From Bryum argenteum (taxonomy: Eukaryota > Streptophyta > Bryopsida > Bryales > Bryaceae): DNA of 64,000 nucleotides. Shown here piece after piece: positions 39,372 through 49,563 of this stretch. The first letter of the stretch is position 1; the number at the start of each line of letters is the position of its first letter. The translations under genes and the position numbers were made by a program. The stretch lies in NCBI GenBank assembly GCA_037043015.1, contig CM073325.1:2730501-2794500 (forward strand), given 5' to 3'. The notes under the pieces are model-generated. The model searched no databases, had not been told where the DNA came from, and saw only the letters and a list, made by a program, of their open reading frames with translations.

Positions 39372-39905
39372 GCACCACAAGCCTTAGCTTGGTGGGTAGA
39401 GCTCATCGCTCCAATGAGGAGGTCGTGCCGGTTCTATCCCCCTTGCTAGGGACTAGCAGTCTAGCACTAGTGGCCAGAGTTGTCGGCTATGTAGGGACTA
39501 GCACTAGTGGCCAGGGTTGTCGTGTGCGACAAACTTGACACGACGTCGAACACGACATGTAGACAGGCAACAAACCCTTTGTTTGAGAATATACCACATT
39601 CGTAGAATATACTTAGAATATTCTAGAATATGCCAACATATTCTTGGACATTCCAGCATATTTCAGTCAAATTGTTTAACGTACGCGACGAACACACGAC
39701 TAACACGACAAACATTGCCGAAAATGTGTCGAAGAAGACAACCCTGCTAGTGGCTATGTAGGAACTAGCTTAGTGTTCACCTCGAAAGGAGTTAGTAGTC
39801 CCGCCATTGGTGTGCTGACCTCCAGGCATACATCCAAAGATAGGTCAAATAAACACTTTATTCACACCGACCTTCCAAATAGGTTGGAGTTTCTCTTCTT
39901 CTTCT
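39372..39905 (+). mobile_element. tRNA-derived SINE, interrupted by a hAT-type MITE
   Basis: The 5' end has tRNA-like RNA polymerase III promoter boxes: A box TAGCTTGGTGGGTAGAGC at about 39385-39402 and B box GGTTCTATCCC at 39430-39440, about 45 bp apart as in tRNA genes. The body contains a short direct duplication (GGGACTAGCA---CTAGTGGCCAG at about 39459 and 39494). The 3' end carries ACACTTTATTCACACCG and a TTCTCTTCTTCTTCT tail. Minus the 243-bp insertion, the element is about 290 bp, normal for a plant SINE. Related 3' fragments occur at 8490, 23325, 59917-60045 (minus) and 62925. Confidence 0.75.
39504..39754. mobile_element. hAT-type MITE with 8-bp target duplication
   Basis: The element (39512-39746, 235 bp) has ends CAGGGTTGTCGTGTGCGACA and, complemented, CAGGGTTGTCTTCTTCGACA, a 20-bp inverted repeat with three mismatches. 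It is flanked by a perfect 8-bp duplication CTAGTGGC (39504-39511 and 39747-39754). CAGGG ends with 8-bp duplications define the hAT superfamily. It sits inside the SINE, and one copy of the 8 bp belongs to the SINE. Non-coding. Confidence 0.93.
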
Positions 39906-40539
39906 ATTCCTCATCATGTATAAACTGATTGATACAATAAAAAAATGTTGAACCCTAAAGACTTTGTTTCGATGGATTATTCAGAGAAAGCCAGATTGCA
40001 TGAAATTCTGCTGACGAAGTAAAGACAAATCAAAGGTCCATCGCATCGCCAATCCAGCCCCTCCATACAAGCAATGCTACACCTTCGATGAGCGCTTTCC
40101 ATGCACCCTTCTCACAGGGAAGTAGCTAGTCGACTTGAGAATCCAGGAAAAGGAGGTCGCAATCGGAGTATATTCTATCAACATGTGCAATCATGAAAGC
40201 GTGTTCAGCTTGCAATCAATTCGTTTCTAACTCTTCCTGCTCTGTAGCTTCAAGACAAACTTTCCCTAGCCTGTTGTCTATTTTGGTAACTAGATCGAGC
40301 ATGGACGAGCGCTAACAGTTACAATCGTGCTGCGTAGTAAAGTTTTGAACAATCCCAGTGATCGAACCGAGTCCACTGTGCCATATCCAACAATTAAAGT
40401 CCCACACTCCTCATCGAAACTTACCTCGCTTTCCTTACTATCGAAACTCCAGCATCCCTACGAGTAATGCATCATGCCTTATCTGCTTCTTAGTGTATGA
40501 TGCATTATCTGGTGGGAGTACGCACACCACACCTACGGT

Positions 40540-41103
40540 TAAGAGCATCTCCACCCATACTCGCTACTGTAAAGAACCCCAATTCCGTTAAAATGGCACT
40601 ATGCCATGTGCCATTTTGTCACACTAGATCTTACATTTGTGCTCATATTAAATGGTATATTCTGTAATATCACAATTTTTTGAAATATCACTTCTTTATA
40701 TACATTGTCACTAATTTTCCCTAATATCACCTTAAAATTATGTTATATCACATGGTTTTTGAAATACAGTTCAGAAAGTTGAGGTGTGCCATTCTACCGG
40801 AATAATGCCATTTTAACGGAATCGGGGTTAAAGGTGACTTGCAAAAAAAAATCTATCTATATCTGAAATAGCCCTTGAAATCACACCCCCCACCCTTGAA
40901 GGCCACTCAAGCAGCAAAAGTGCATGTGAAATAGTCAATGCACCAATCGCAAGTAAAATTTCAGATTTAGTCAACTAAACTTAGATTTGGAGGGTGATTT
41001 CTTGACGCGCCAAACTAGAGCATTTTTGAAAGGCCTTTAGCATTTCTCATCCATGTATTGCATGTATCAAGACACTTAGGGAGTATGGGTGTGGATGCTC
41101 TAA
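40540..41103. mobile_element. PIF/Harbinger (Tourist)-type MITE
   Basis: TAA at 40540-40542 and 41101-41103 flank a 558-bp element starting GAGCATCTCCACCCATACTC and ending GAGTATGGGTGTGGATGCTC, a 20-bp inverted repeat with two mismatches. A 3-bp TAA duplication is diagnostic of PIF/Harbinger. Its left half is interrupted by the nested element at 40571-40833. Non-coding. Confidence 0.85.
40571..40833. mobile_element. 255-bp MITE nested in the Harbinger-type element
   Basis: The ends AACCCCAATTCCGTTAAAATGGCA and, complemented, AACCCCGATTCCGTTAAAATGGCA form a 24-bp inverted repeat with one mismatch. AAAG lies on both sides (40571-40574, 40830-40833) and may be a 4-bp target duplication. The superfamily is uncertain. 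High arm identity suggests it is younger than its host element. Confidence 0.78.
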
Positions 41104-44100
41104 GTAGCCACAGACTTGTTATGCAAGGTATTATTTGATTGTGGTCCCTTTTTCTCATTTTTACTTATGGCATGCTATTTCTATGTTGTATGATGCACCA
41201 TAGCTCATGTTTTGTTGCACGTTCTACAGTTAATTAGTGCCAACCGAAAGTTCAGTAGCTTCAATTGAGATAAGTATTTAAGGCCATTGTTTTAGACTTT
41301 CCACCAGTAGTAAAACTTCGGCAACACAATCATATCACTTACTAGAAGATAAGTGGCTTGAATACTCCAACAATTGTGTACTTGTGTGGTATACTCATGC
41401 CACTTTTCTACTAGTGTATATGCTTCTAGTTTACTTTGCTCTAAGATTCGCTATGAAGATTGAGGGTAGCAGGTAGCAACTCCGGACATGCACAATTGCG
41501 CAGAGTGGTATTTCAATAATATCCTGGCCTTAGCCACTGACCAAGGGTTGATGCAAGAACATCGTATTCTACAAAGTTGCCAGATTTTGCACAAAGTGAT
41601 CAAAAGTTCTTGATCACATGACAGTCATGTTTGCGTGGTTATATACAGGCGAAGATAAGAAAAGGCGAGCATGACCACAGTTTGTTGCAAACAAACAGCA
41701 GCCGAACGTCACACATTAGCTGGGGTCTGCAGAGGTTGCTGCCGATGTCATGTCAGATCTGAGCACCTCGACATTTCCTGAGCATTAAGTAACCTTCTAC
41801 TACATTAGAATTGCATTCGGGGTTTCTCCTACCGTTCCTGGTTTTCGAGGTTGCAAAATCTTACATTTGGGTTTACAACTGCTTGCATTGCTTTTAGTAT
41901 CTAGATTCTCGTGGTGAGTGCTGGGCAGGCAAGATTGGAGGCTCCAGCTCCGATCGGGTTCAGTTTAAAGTGGATCAGGACTGTCTCTCTGAATTGTCAA
42001 CTTCAGTATGTGTCATTTTGATAAAAGCAACACGTGCAACGCTTCCGCTGGATAAAAAAGCTGAATATTGCGGCTACCTTTCGGCGTTGTTGCTGATGAT
42101 GATACTTTTGAGGAGAGATCGAAGCTGAGAGTGGCACTGGAGTTACATTACCTGCTTGCATGTACAAATACAAGACTGATATCGGGTGATTCTCAGACAG
42201 AGAGGCTTTCGCTCGCATGCGTCGCCCTTGCATGCCTACTTTGCTCGCAGCCCCTGCTTGGCTTTGATTGCCGAATTGGCGTAAACTTGATTACACAAGC
42301 CCATCAACCCATCCATCGGAGCTTCGTGACAAATACTCTGGCTGCCAAGGTTGCTACCGCTCCTTTTCGTGTACCCTGTAAGTCACGCTCACTCTATCTC
42401 TTTTCTTTTACAACCATTCTATCAACCTGGTCGATCGCTCCTCTAGTTTTTACCCACATGTGCAAGACTGAAATGATATATGTGCAAGATCGAATCACTT
42501 TGGACTTTCTATTGAAGGTCCCTTGTTTCCTTCAGATCGAAGACTCCCTCAAAAGTAGGAGCTTTTATCTTCGGGCGAAGATGTTTCCGGCGAACAGTTT
42601 AGAGGATAAATTGAAGCGCCAGACAGCTGCACAGACAAACAAGAACATTGCTGATCTACGGATGAAGTTGGTTGATCGAGATGCAACAACAAAGATGTGA
42701 CGATGCGTTTATGGCCAATCCCGGTTTCCATGACCATTAAACCATTACGACGTGAGTATGACAAATTGCGCTGGAGAAGGTAGTGATACGAGCAAGGATC
42801 AATGTTGCAAAATTGAGGGTTATTGAACGAGGAAAAGCCACAATCGACCTTTGCTAAGTTGAATGATTCATTTATCGCATTTTCAGCGAGAGAAGTTGCA
42901 AACTTTGAGAACCGCTGCTCATGCCTCTTTTACATGCATGTTCATTGACTGCAGTCTGATTCCTCTCTTTTCAGCCGATCGGAAATATATATATCCAAGT
43001 TCATTTGCTGCAACCTGATTCTGTAGGCGCAGATTGGAAAGAATGAGACTTTGTCTTCAAGAAGCTCTAATGAAATGAGACAGAAGCGTATTTTGCCCAA
43101 CTTTTGGCGCACCAAAACTTTATGATCACTAACACAAATGGTATCAAATTATATATCACTTCAAAGTTCTTGGAGGGAGCTATACATCCAACCAGGAAAT
43201 TTTTATTATTGTTGAAATTGAGCGTAATCTCAAGAGGTTTGCAATATCAATCAGACATTATGAGTCAGAGGGAGAGGGAGTAGTGTAGTTAAAGAAGTTT
43301 TTTTGTTCCCCACCCTTAACTTGACCCTCCTAAGATAAAGTATCATAATTATTATTCAATAACAAGGGTAGTTTGACCCCAAGTCTGCCTATCTATCCAA
43401 ATTTAGTGAGAAACCCTCAAATTAAATCAAACTCAAAATTACTACTATCAAACCTTTTGATGATGCATATTGACCAATCAACTGAAAAAAGTGGAATTTA
43501 CTCTATTTTCACTTACGTGTAATACAATATACCCCTTAGTCAGTGTGTGTCACATATATTGTTTGATATACCTAAATACTATAGGTTGGTAGCAAGTTCG
43601 ACATGAAATACTTCTAAAGATAAAAAAAATTAATATGTAGACAAATTTTTTAGAAATTACATTGAAAAAACAAAAAATTCACTTTAGAAAGTGCATGTCT
43701 CTTCCCTTTCCAAAGGATGTCCAAACATCATGGTGACCCCATGAGTGACGTCCCGGGCTTGGCAAGAGTGAAGGTGAGGTGACGAAAGGGAGTCTTGAGA
43801 AAACAGCACGCAATGGCGTCGCCCTTGGGACGAACTTGGTAGTATGTCTTACATGATTGATAACCTTGTTTGAGCACGCACCTAAGAATCCAAAGAACAC
43901 GCGATTTAGATAGGTGAGTCGTGAGATACGACTCTCCAAAGTTGAAGCGCATTTTAGGGACACTTTGGGACTTGGAATTGTTGCTGCCGGAGACTCCAAA
44001 TGACTTTCTTTATGGAGTGAGTCACGAGATATGACTCTCCAAAGTTGAAGCGCGTTTTAGGGACACTTCGGGACTTGGAACTGCTGCCTCATAGGACTCC

Positions 44101-44962
44101 AAATTAATTTCTTTATGGAATGCGGCATGTTGTTAAATAGCTTTGAACAAGAGCTTTCCACTATGTCAATGCTCATGGTGAGCAAAGCAATGGTTTAGGA
44201 CATTTGGCTCCTCGAAGTAGTCGGAACTCTGGTACTCGGGAATATTGCTTTCCGGGGCATTGAATGTTTAGAGGGAAATATCTCTATCAAGAAAGCTCCG
44301 ATTGGGGCAAGTAGATGGTCCATCAATATCTACTCAAATGGTGAATGTCAAGAATGTGCTTGCATATCCTATTTGAAAACTTGATCTAGGAGTTAGTCCG
44401 AGAGAAAGTTACGTGTTGTTTTTGAGACTAAGGTGAAAGGGGGTGATCTTCCAAAGAAAAGTATATGATGGAAGGCCCCTTAACACAAGAGCGGGGGAGG
44501 AGAGGAGCGCTACCAAAGAACGCAAAGAGTACTATGAGGACATGTAGTATCCTTCCTCACTCCCACATGGTGCTAAGGAGAGCCATGGTGGCTCTAAGAG
44601 GTGAGGCTTGGAATGGGGTGCCACTCCCGCACCTTGGGCAATATTGAATGCTTGTGTACATTCGAAAACATTATGTTGAAAAGTATCCCGCTCCAAACTA
44701 GTCCCCGTGAAGAGTAGTGTCGGTTGCCTTTAATGTCCTCAACAGAGTGAGAGACTTTAGTAGTCCGACAATAAGCAAGAGCGGTTGGCTCCAACGGTGA
44801 GTAGTGCAACTGATAGTAGAAATGATCTAATCTAGTCAAACCCACATGTGGCCCTAGTGTACATGCAGAATCTTTACCTACCACCCCGAAACAAAGAAAG
44901 AAAATAGAATAAAATAAAACTGTAAAGCACTCAATTGTGAGCAAGGGAAATCTATAGCAAAG
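41104..44962. other. Intergenic, no convincing gene
   Basis: The longest open frame (42068-42700, plus) starts at a TTG and has no recognisable domain. About 42375-42530 is weakly similar to 46435-46600 (TCACGCTCACTC, GCTCCTCTAGTTT, AATCACT-TGGA). 43680-44950 contains open frames on both strands but no family match. A locally repeated segment is listed separately. Confidence 0.5.
43914..44119 (+). repeat. Tandem duplication of about 103 bp
   Basis: 43914-44016 and 44017-44119 align throughout (GACTCTCCAAAGTTGAAGCG, TTTTAGGGACACTT-GGGACT, CTTTATGGA) with scattered differences, mostly transitions, so the duplication is not recent. Confidence 0.85.
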
Positions 44963-45897
44963 TTAACCCCTAAAACTCTAGGAAAACCGATTCGGTTTTC
45001 TAAGATTTCGGGCAGCTCATTTTAAGGAATCAAATTGATATTATTGCCTAAGATTTTTACTGGATGCTCCCCATACTGTAATGTGTATGTGGTAAAATTT
45101 GCAAAGCCAAATTTTAATTTTATAACCTCAATCTAGAAATTTTAGGTTTCAAGTCCAAAACGGGCAGTTTAAAATTTTAAAAATTTAAGTATTTTTTTTG
45201 GAAATATGTTCATTACCGAATTACTATTCAAACTCCAAAGTATCTGAAGTCCAAAAGTTTACCAATTTTACAAGGGCAGCCTCCAAAACTTTCAAAAACA
45301 ATCTTCACAATTTCTACTAATTTTACAATTTTTTCTTTCAAAAATTGCCAAATCTTGAGATTTTGGGTTTTTTCCAAGATTGTTTTTTTTCAAAATTCAC
45401 ATTCTCATAGATGCACCTACTCACCGTCCAGATTTTCTTCAAACTAAATATATCATATGTGGTGCTTGTTTTACTATATTGTTGTTTTTAGACCTTCTTT
45501 GATAAAATAATTTACATCAAGGTCAAAAAGTGGAATTGGTCTCTAAAATTTTGCATGAGCATACCCAACTTGATTACCTACATGAAATAAAATGATGGAA
45601 ATATGTTTGGAGTAACAATCATCAAGTTGCCCTTGGCACCATTTAGACAATGCCTCTCACGGAGCGTCAAAAAAAAGTGTTGGTCAAACTTTGATTGTTA
45701 CGATCTCACAAATGAAAAACATCCAACGGTTGAAATTTCGACCAGTCCTTTGTATACAAGTTAGGTACAAGATCTTACGGTTCAAAGTATAAAACCAAAA
45801 AAAAATGTTTCTCCGTTTCCCCATTTCCCAACGAAGGTGAAAAATGGCAGTTTTTGGTTCTAGAGGTCGAGGAAACCCCTAGATGTTTAGGGGTTAA
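44963..45897 (+). mobile_element. TTAA-flanked element (piggyBac-like), large copy C
   Basis: TTAA at 44963-44966 and 45894-45897 enclose 927 bp starting CCCCTAAAACTCTAGG and ending CCTAGATGTTTAGGGG, a 16-bp inverted repeat with two adjacent mismatches. The interior differs from copies A and B and from the 14.8-kb insert, so it is a separate subfamily with the same target site and CCCYTAA-type ends. No reading frame of note. Confidence 0.83.
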
Positions 45898-47351
45898 TAG
45901 TGCAAAGGAATAGTAAGGGGAAAGATAGAGAAACTGGACTCTTCTACAATTAGTTATGAAGTTTTAAAGCTAGACATATAGGTGTTTTTAAAATGTTGTT
46001 CTAAAATGGCACCCTTTTTGTTTGCCAACAAATATGGTGCTCTCGGATTGGGAAGCTATAATTATCCTTTGAGTGGATAATTATCCTTTGAGTGGAGTTC
46101 TATTAATGGACTTATTCCATTGTAAAGCACTCAACTACAGGTACACTAAAAATTACATTAAATGTTGTTTGCAGTGCTAAAACTTTCTACTTTTGATCAT
46201 ATAATTTACTATACTTGTGTTCACAAGTTTGCCCCCATTTGAGTACTATAGATGGTTGTTTTGCTTTGCAAAAATACTCATCAACAGTAAAAAATAATAA
46301 AAAACCCTAATAATCATAATAGTGTGGCTACACTTAGACATAAATTTTGATGTCCTAGAAAGAACCGCTTGAAGAAGGAAAAGCTAAGCATTTGAAAGAA
46401 GTGGGAGAAAAAGCAACACCCGTACTTTGGAAATCACGCTCACTCCATAACTTCTCTTTGAAAGCCATTTTGAAAGCCATTTTGCTCCTCTAGTTTACAC
46501 CGACAAGTGCTTGGGTTGGTCATTTTTCCTTCAAGCTGAAAAAAGATTCGATACAAGACAGATGAAATCACTGTGGATTCTCCATTGAATTTGCATCTCA
46601 ATCGTCTCTTTCAGTGTTTGAGCTCGACATACTGATTTTTCGTTCACTGGCCGTGGTTTTGATTCTGGGGGGGGGGGGTCGTCATTGTATTTTTAGTGCA
46701 GCATTCTCAGGAGGAAGTCTTTTTCCAGGCAACTTCGAAGAAGCGTGCACACTTGCGGTCTCATTGTATTTCATCATTGGTTGTGTTCGATGACCTAATT
46801 CTTTTGTTGAGGAGGATTGAACCAGCACGGAACAGAGTAAGTCAAGCCATGACGAAGCTTTGAACGAGATTTAAAATTCTAGCTGCGATCCGGTCTCCTC
46901 GTCTTCATCTGATACATAGGGAAGTTCTTGATTGATTGTCAAGAGTGGACAAATTCCTTGCACTGGCGGTCGGAGGCTCTGGAATTTCTATAGTGACAAG
47001 CCATGAGAGCGTGATTCTTGATTGATTGTATCGTTTTCTTGAAGAGGGAGTCGTGTGGTTGGGGCATTCTAATGTGGCGAATCCTCCGTGTTTTACGGAG
47101 GTTTCAATCTGCTTCGGTTCAGAAGTAATTACGAGCTTTCTAAAACGAGCGACTATTTGAAAGGATCAGAGTGCCGTCTGTCAAGAACTGTCAATGTTGT
47201 GTTCATTTCTTCTTTGGAGGTTCTGATGCTCCAACAGACTTTGTAATGACGAACGAGGTTTCGGGAGTTGATATTTGGAAGTGCTTCTGTCGTTGTTTCT
47301 GATTCTATTTCACCGACTAATGATGTTGCAAGTTGTTCGACAGATTTGAAA
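45898..47351. other. Upstream region of the nicotinamidase gene
   Basis: Contains a 19-bp tandem duplication (ATAATTATCCTTTGAGTGG, about 46050-46090) and a run of 12 G at 46667-46678. Promoter and leader of the gene at 47352 are expected in the last several hundred bases; no element was assigned. Confidence 0.5.
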
Positions 47352-48754
47352 ATGGGAGAACACTCATTCATGGCGCAGTTGGAGGCCATGGTACCCCTGG
47401 ATTCCGAAGCTCTGGTGCTACCTTCGGAAGGGAAGCGTGTGGGTCTCGTAATTGTGGACGAAGTAAACGGCTTTTGTACTGTGGGAGCTGGCAATCTGGT
47501 AAACACCCCCATCTCAAGTTCATATATCACAATACTGGTCTCTTCTTTTGCAATTGTGTATAATCAATCCATTGCAACTTGCAGGCACCTGCAGAGCCAA
47601 TGATAACGGTGACTCAAATGGTGAAACTGACCGATGAATTAGCTAAAGACTTCACCAAACGGAACTGGCCAATCATTGCCTTCTTAGACACACATCACAA
47701 GGATAAACCCGAGTGTCCATATCCGGAGCATTGCATTATAGGAACTGGAGAAGAAAATCTTGTTCCAGGTCTGATCGATATGCTCATTTCCTTCATGAAT
47801 AGAAGAATGTAGGTTCTGCTCTTATTTCCAGGAATCTACTTTGTTTCTTCTGTAGAGCATATAAGAATACTCAGATGTTAGGTGATGATGGATATCATAG
47901 TGGTATGGTGCAGAATTGCTGTGGTTAGAAAACGATCCAAACACAACGTTGATGCGGAAGGATTGTATCAATGCTTTTGTGGGTGCTATTCGAGACGATG
48001 GTTCAAACATTGTGGCAGATTGGATCAAGGACCATCAAGTTCAACAGGTTTGTCTCTATTTTCTTTCTACTCATGTGTCCAAAAACCCCTCAAATTAGTC
48101 TGCTCTTACACCTTGTCGTGTGGGTACCCTCACGAGCGGTACGGTAGTAACTAGGTAGTTATAGTTCTTGACTGTTTTGTGGGTATGAACATCCAAGGAA
48201 ATAGGTTTGAATGAGAACTCTATCCGCGCCTGTTCAAAAAAAATAAATTGAAGTTCTTTTTACATTCCATGTTTTGAAGAATTTTCATTTGACTTGGATG
48301 TAGATACTAGTGGTGGGGATCTGCACCGACATTTGCGTGATGGACTTCGTAGTAACAGTGTTGTCAGCTCGCAATCACGGTATTCTGGAGCCTCTCAAGG
48401 ACGTGTTTGTATATTCTGAAGCATGTGCGACTTACCATTATCCAAGCGACATTGCCAAGGCTCAAGATGGTTTTCCTCATCCTCAGGTATCAAATGCTTT
48501 ACTTCGGGTTTTTTGTTGTGATAATGGAGATACTTAACTGTTTGAATGTTTATGTTTATGTTTTGAAAGTGACATTCGCATCGCACTTATGAATGTTGTT
48601 CATGTTCATGTCTTGATTTATTATTAGTCACATGGCTATTTCGACCCGGATGTGGTTTTGTTTTTGCTTGCAGGACTTGACACACTACATGGGATTATAT
48701 TTTGCCAAGTCTCGAGGTGCGCATGTTGTGAATAGAGTTACTCTCTTGGAGTGA
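47352..48754 (+). CDS. Nicotinamidase (plant NIC1/NIC2-type)
   Basis: Hydrolyses nicotinamide to nicotinate and ammonia in the pyridine-nucleotide cycle that returns nicotinamide to NAD. Five exons, 47352-47498, 47585-47768, 47914-48047, 48304-48486 and 48674-48754, with GT-AG borders and phases 0, 1, 0, 0, encode 242 residues, nearly the 244 of Arabidopsis NIC1. Family motifs: VGLVIVDEVNGFCTVGAGNL with the catalytic Asp (about 30-49), IIAFLDTHHKDKPECPYPEH, CIIGTGEENLVP, LMRKDCINAF with the likely catalytic Lys, ILVVGICTDICVMDFV with the catalytic Cys, and HYMGLYFAKSRGAHVV. The isochorismatase-like fold and D-K-C triad are complete. The start at 47352 is the first in-frame ATG; the frame stays open upstream without another ATG. 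Probably cytosolic, as no transit peptide is visible. Confidence 0.96.
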
Positions 48755-49563
48755 GTAGATTTAGGTTCAAACATTTTTGGATTGTGTAAGTGTAGCATTT
48801 GTACCATAGAAGCAAATTTACTTAGAATACAACAGTACGCAGTTCTCATTGGTTGTTTTATAATTTCCATTTCTTGACTTGTATTGTTATGTTTATTTCA
48901 ATGTTGCGATCAACTTCCACTTTCTGACTTCCAAGTACATTAAGAGAACGTGACTACAATCATGAGGAATTGCCTTCACAGCTGAAACGAAGCATTTCCA
49001 ATTTACACACTGACAAATTACGTGATCACATCTTTAATTTGATAACCTCTACATTGCCAGGATATATATCCAAATCTTTACATAGAATTTTATTAAGAAT
49101 CATCTAAACAAGTCCGTCTGAAAGTTCAGAAGTGTCATCGATCACTTAACCACTGTTCACTGTTTCTCAAAATCACAGCAGATTTCATGACGCCACAATG
49201 AAAAGTAGAAAGAAATTGCCAAGAAAGGCTCGGTGCAAAAACAGTTGTGTGATTAAATTAAGGAAGTTGCAAAATAGGGGGTAGTTCACCCACGAGAGGG
49301 GCAACTCTTCAAATGAGAATTTTACAAGGATCAAAAGTATACAAGGGAAAGGCCAGGTCAATAGGCCTGCAGAGATTTGCTTAAGCAACCCGAAGGGCTT
49401 CACATTGTCTTCCACGCTAAGCTAACAGCCAAAATAAAAAATGTACATACATGATGGTGCTTTTTGATGTAAGAAAGCAATAAATAATTGCTTATTGCTA
49501 ATCAGTCTATGGGCTAATCACAAATGAATACTACCAAATGGAGAGAATCTCTCGTGTCCTTTT
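48755..49563. other. Convergent 3' flanks of the nicotinamidase and ATX-like genes
   Basis: About 800 bp between two stop codons on opposite strands. It holds the two 3' untranslated regions. No separate gene is seen. Confidence 0.6.

Noticed and set aside
39385-39440. Functional tRNA gene
   Set aside because: A and B boxes are present, but the acceptor and anticodon stems do not form and the sequence continues into a SINE body.
42068-42700. 210-codon open frame on the plus strand
   Set aside because: It starts at TTG, shows no domain or codon pattern, and no splice-linked exons were found. Length alone is not convincing.
43679-43999. 106-codon minus-strand open frame
   Set aside because: It overlaps a local tandem duplication and shows no protein signature.
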